The notes under the pieces: generated by a model | The model's database searches: none | Told to the model about the DNA's origin: nothing | Seen by the model: the letters and a program-made list of their open reading frames with translations, nothing else | From: a virus | Virus record (IMG/VR): IMGVR_UViG_3300029448_000144 | Location: 1 to 23,383 of that record | Length of the DNA stretch: 23,383 nucleotides | Strand: one strand, 5' to 3' | Made by a program: the position numbers and the translations under genes | Shown here: piece by piece, positions 23,190 through 23,383 of the stretch | Layout of the letters: each line of letters starts with the position of its first letter | How positions within the stretch are numbered: the first letter of the stretch is position 1

Positions 23190-23228
23190 AAAAAGCCCTT
23201 AGAATGCATCCTCATGCGTTTTAAAGGG
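23190..23228 (-). terminator. Possible terminator ahead of the operon promoter
   Basis: In the minus-strand RNA, CCCTT (23228 side) pairs with AAGGG (23200-23196), with a nested GCAT/ATGC mini-stem, followed by CUUUUU. It would end transcripts entering from beyond the right edge. The stem is interrupted by unpaired bases, so strength is doubtful. Confidence 0.35.
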
Positions 23229-23283
23229 TATGTCTGGTATATGTATACATAGCTTAGGTATCCTATCGCTACCGCTCAGGTAT
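23227..23283. repeat. Phased GGTAT direct repeats with a 12-bp palindrome
   Basis: GGTAT occurs at 23227, 23236, 23257 and 23279; the last three are 21 and 22 bp apart, about two helical turns. The longer units GCTTAGGTATCC (23252) and GCTCAGGTATGC (23274) differ at two bases. A perfect palindrome TATGTATACATA lies at 23240-23251. This could be an operator or iteron cluster; no regulator is known here. The remaining 23103-23226 stretch is AT-rich with no ORF. Confidence 0.45.
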
Positions 23284-23355
23284 GCTTAGTTCAAATATTC
23301 TATATTTTGCTTGGGGTCTAAATATATGATTGTCAAGCACCTTGTCCCGACGGTA

Positions 23356-23380
23356 CCCCCCAAAAAACCCCCCTCCCCCC
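23356..23380. repeat. C6-A6-C6-T-C6 homopolymer block at the window end
   Basis: On the + strand, runs of six C, six A, six C, one T, six C, flanked by GACGG (23348-23352) and CCGTC (23379-23383). The minus strand carries three G6 runs and could form a G-quadruplex. It may mark a genome or contig end or a control element. Run lengths are vulnerable to sequencing error. Confidence 0.7.
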
Positions 23381-23383
23381 GTC

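Noticed and set aside
23331-23336. A fourth TTGACA box near the right edge.
   Set aside because: No -10 element at 15-19 nt; the nearest TATA-like hexamer is 26 nt away.

Overview
The window is the packaging, head, tail and ejection-protein block of a tailed bacteriophage with a short-tail (T7-type podovirus) virion plan. Every gene I support lies on the minus strand, so the map reads from right (about 23.1 kb) to left (1). No tRNA, rRNA, integrase, transposase, CRISPR array or host gene is visible. Composition is moderately AT-rich. The gene set (TerL ahead of the portal, then scaffold, capsid, tail tubes A and B, and three internal virion proteins), together with host-type promoters, recalls marine podoviruses of the SIO1/VpV262 (Zobellviridae-like) kind. 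That placement is my inference from layout, not from a search; the host is probably a marine Gram-negative bacterium.

Layout in transcription order. (1) 23383-23068: non-coding control region with a homopolymer G/C block, phased GGTAT repeats, a possible terminator and a near-consensus sigma70 promoter. (2) 23067-20603: packaging genes: a possible small terminase subunit, a four-Cys zinc-ribbon protein, a small SH3-like protein, a 51-aa four-Cys protein and the large terminase. (3) 20664-17464: an unknown protein, portal, and a string of very small overlapping genes, several of them basic. (4) 17464-15408: scaffold and major capsid protein; the capsid gene has its own promoter, a structured leader of about 155 nt and an intrinsic terminator. 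(5) 15298-7771: tail tube A and tail tube B proteins. (6) 7769-2165: three internal virion (ejection) proteins resembling T7 gp14, gp15 and gp16 in order and size class. (7) 2102-1: a second promoter-led unit with a small beta-rich protein and a LamG-type tail appendage gene that runs off the left edge.

The outstanding feature is the 1450-aa tail tube A protein. A normal gatekeeper domain of about 190 residues is followed by exactly 90 uninterrupted 11-residue repeats (990 residues) and then by two small beta-type modules. It looks like a tail-tube ring protein that carries its own very long coiled-coil fibre. Inside it, repeat blocks with almost identical protein have heavily different synonymous codons. 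Other points worth checking are an RNA hairpin that appears to bring a distant Shine-Dalgarno next to a start codon, three GGA-loop hairpins at the start of the gp16-like gene that repeat at the nucleotide rather than the protein level, and a promoter whose predicted start coincides with the ATG of the first gene.

How it works together: TerS/TerL package DNA through the portal into a shell built by scaffold and capsid protein; tubes A and B close the portal and form the tail; the 168-, 559- and 1138-aa proteins are ejected at infection to build the DNA channel; the tube A fibre and the LamG appendage are the likely receptor-contact parts. Gene junctions of the TAATG or ATGA type and short overlaps imply translational coupling through most of the block.
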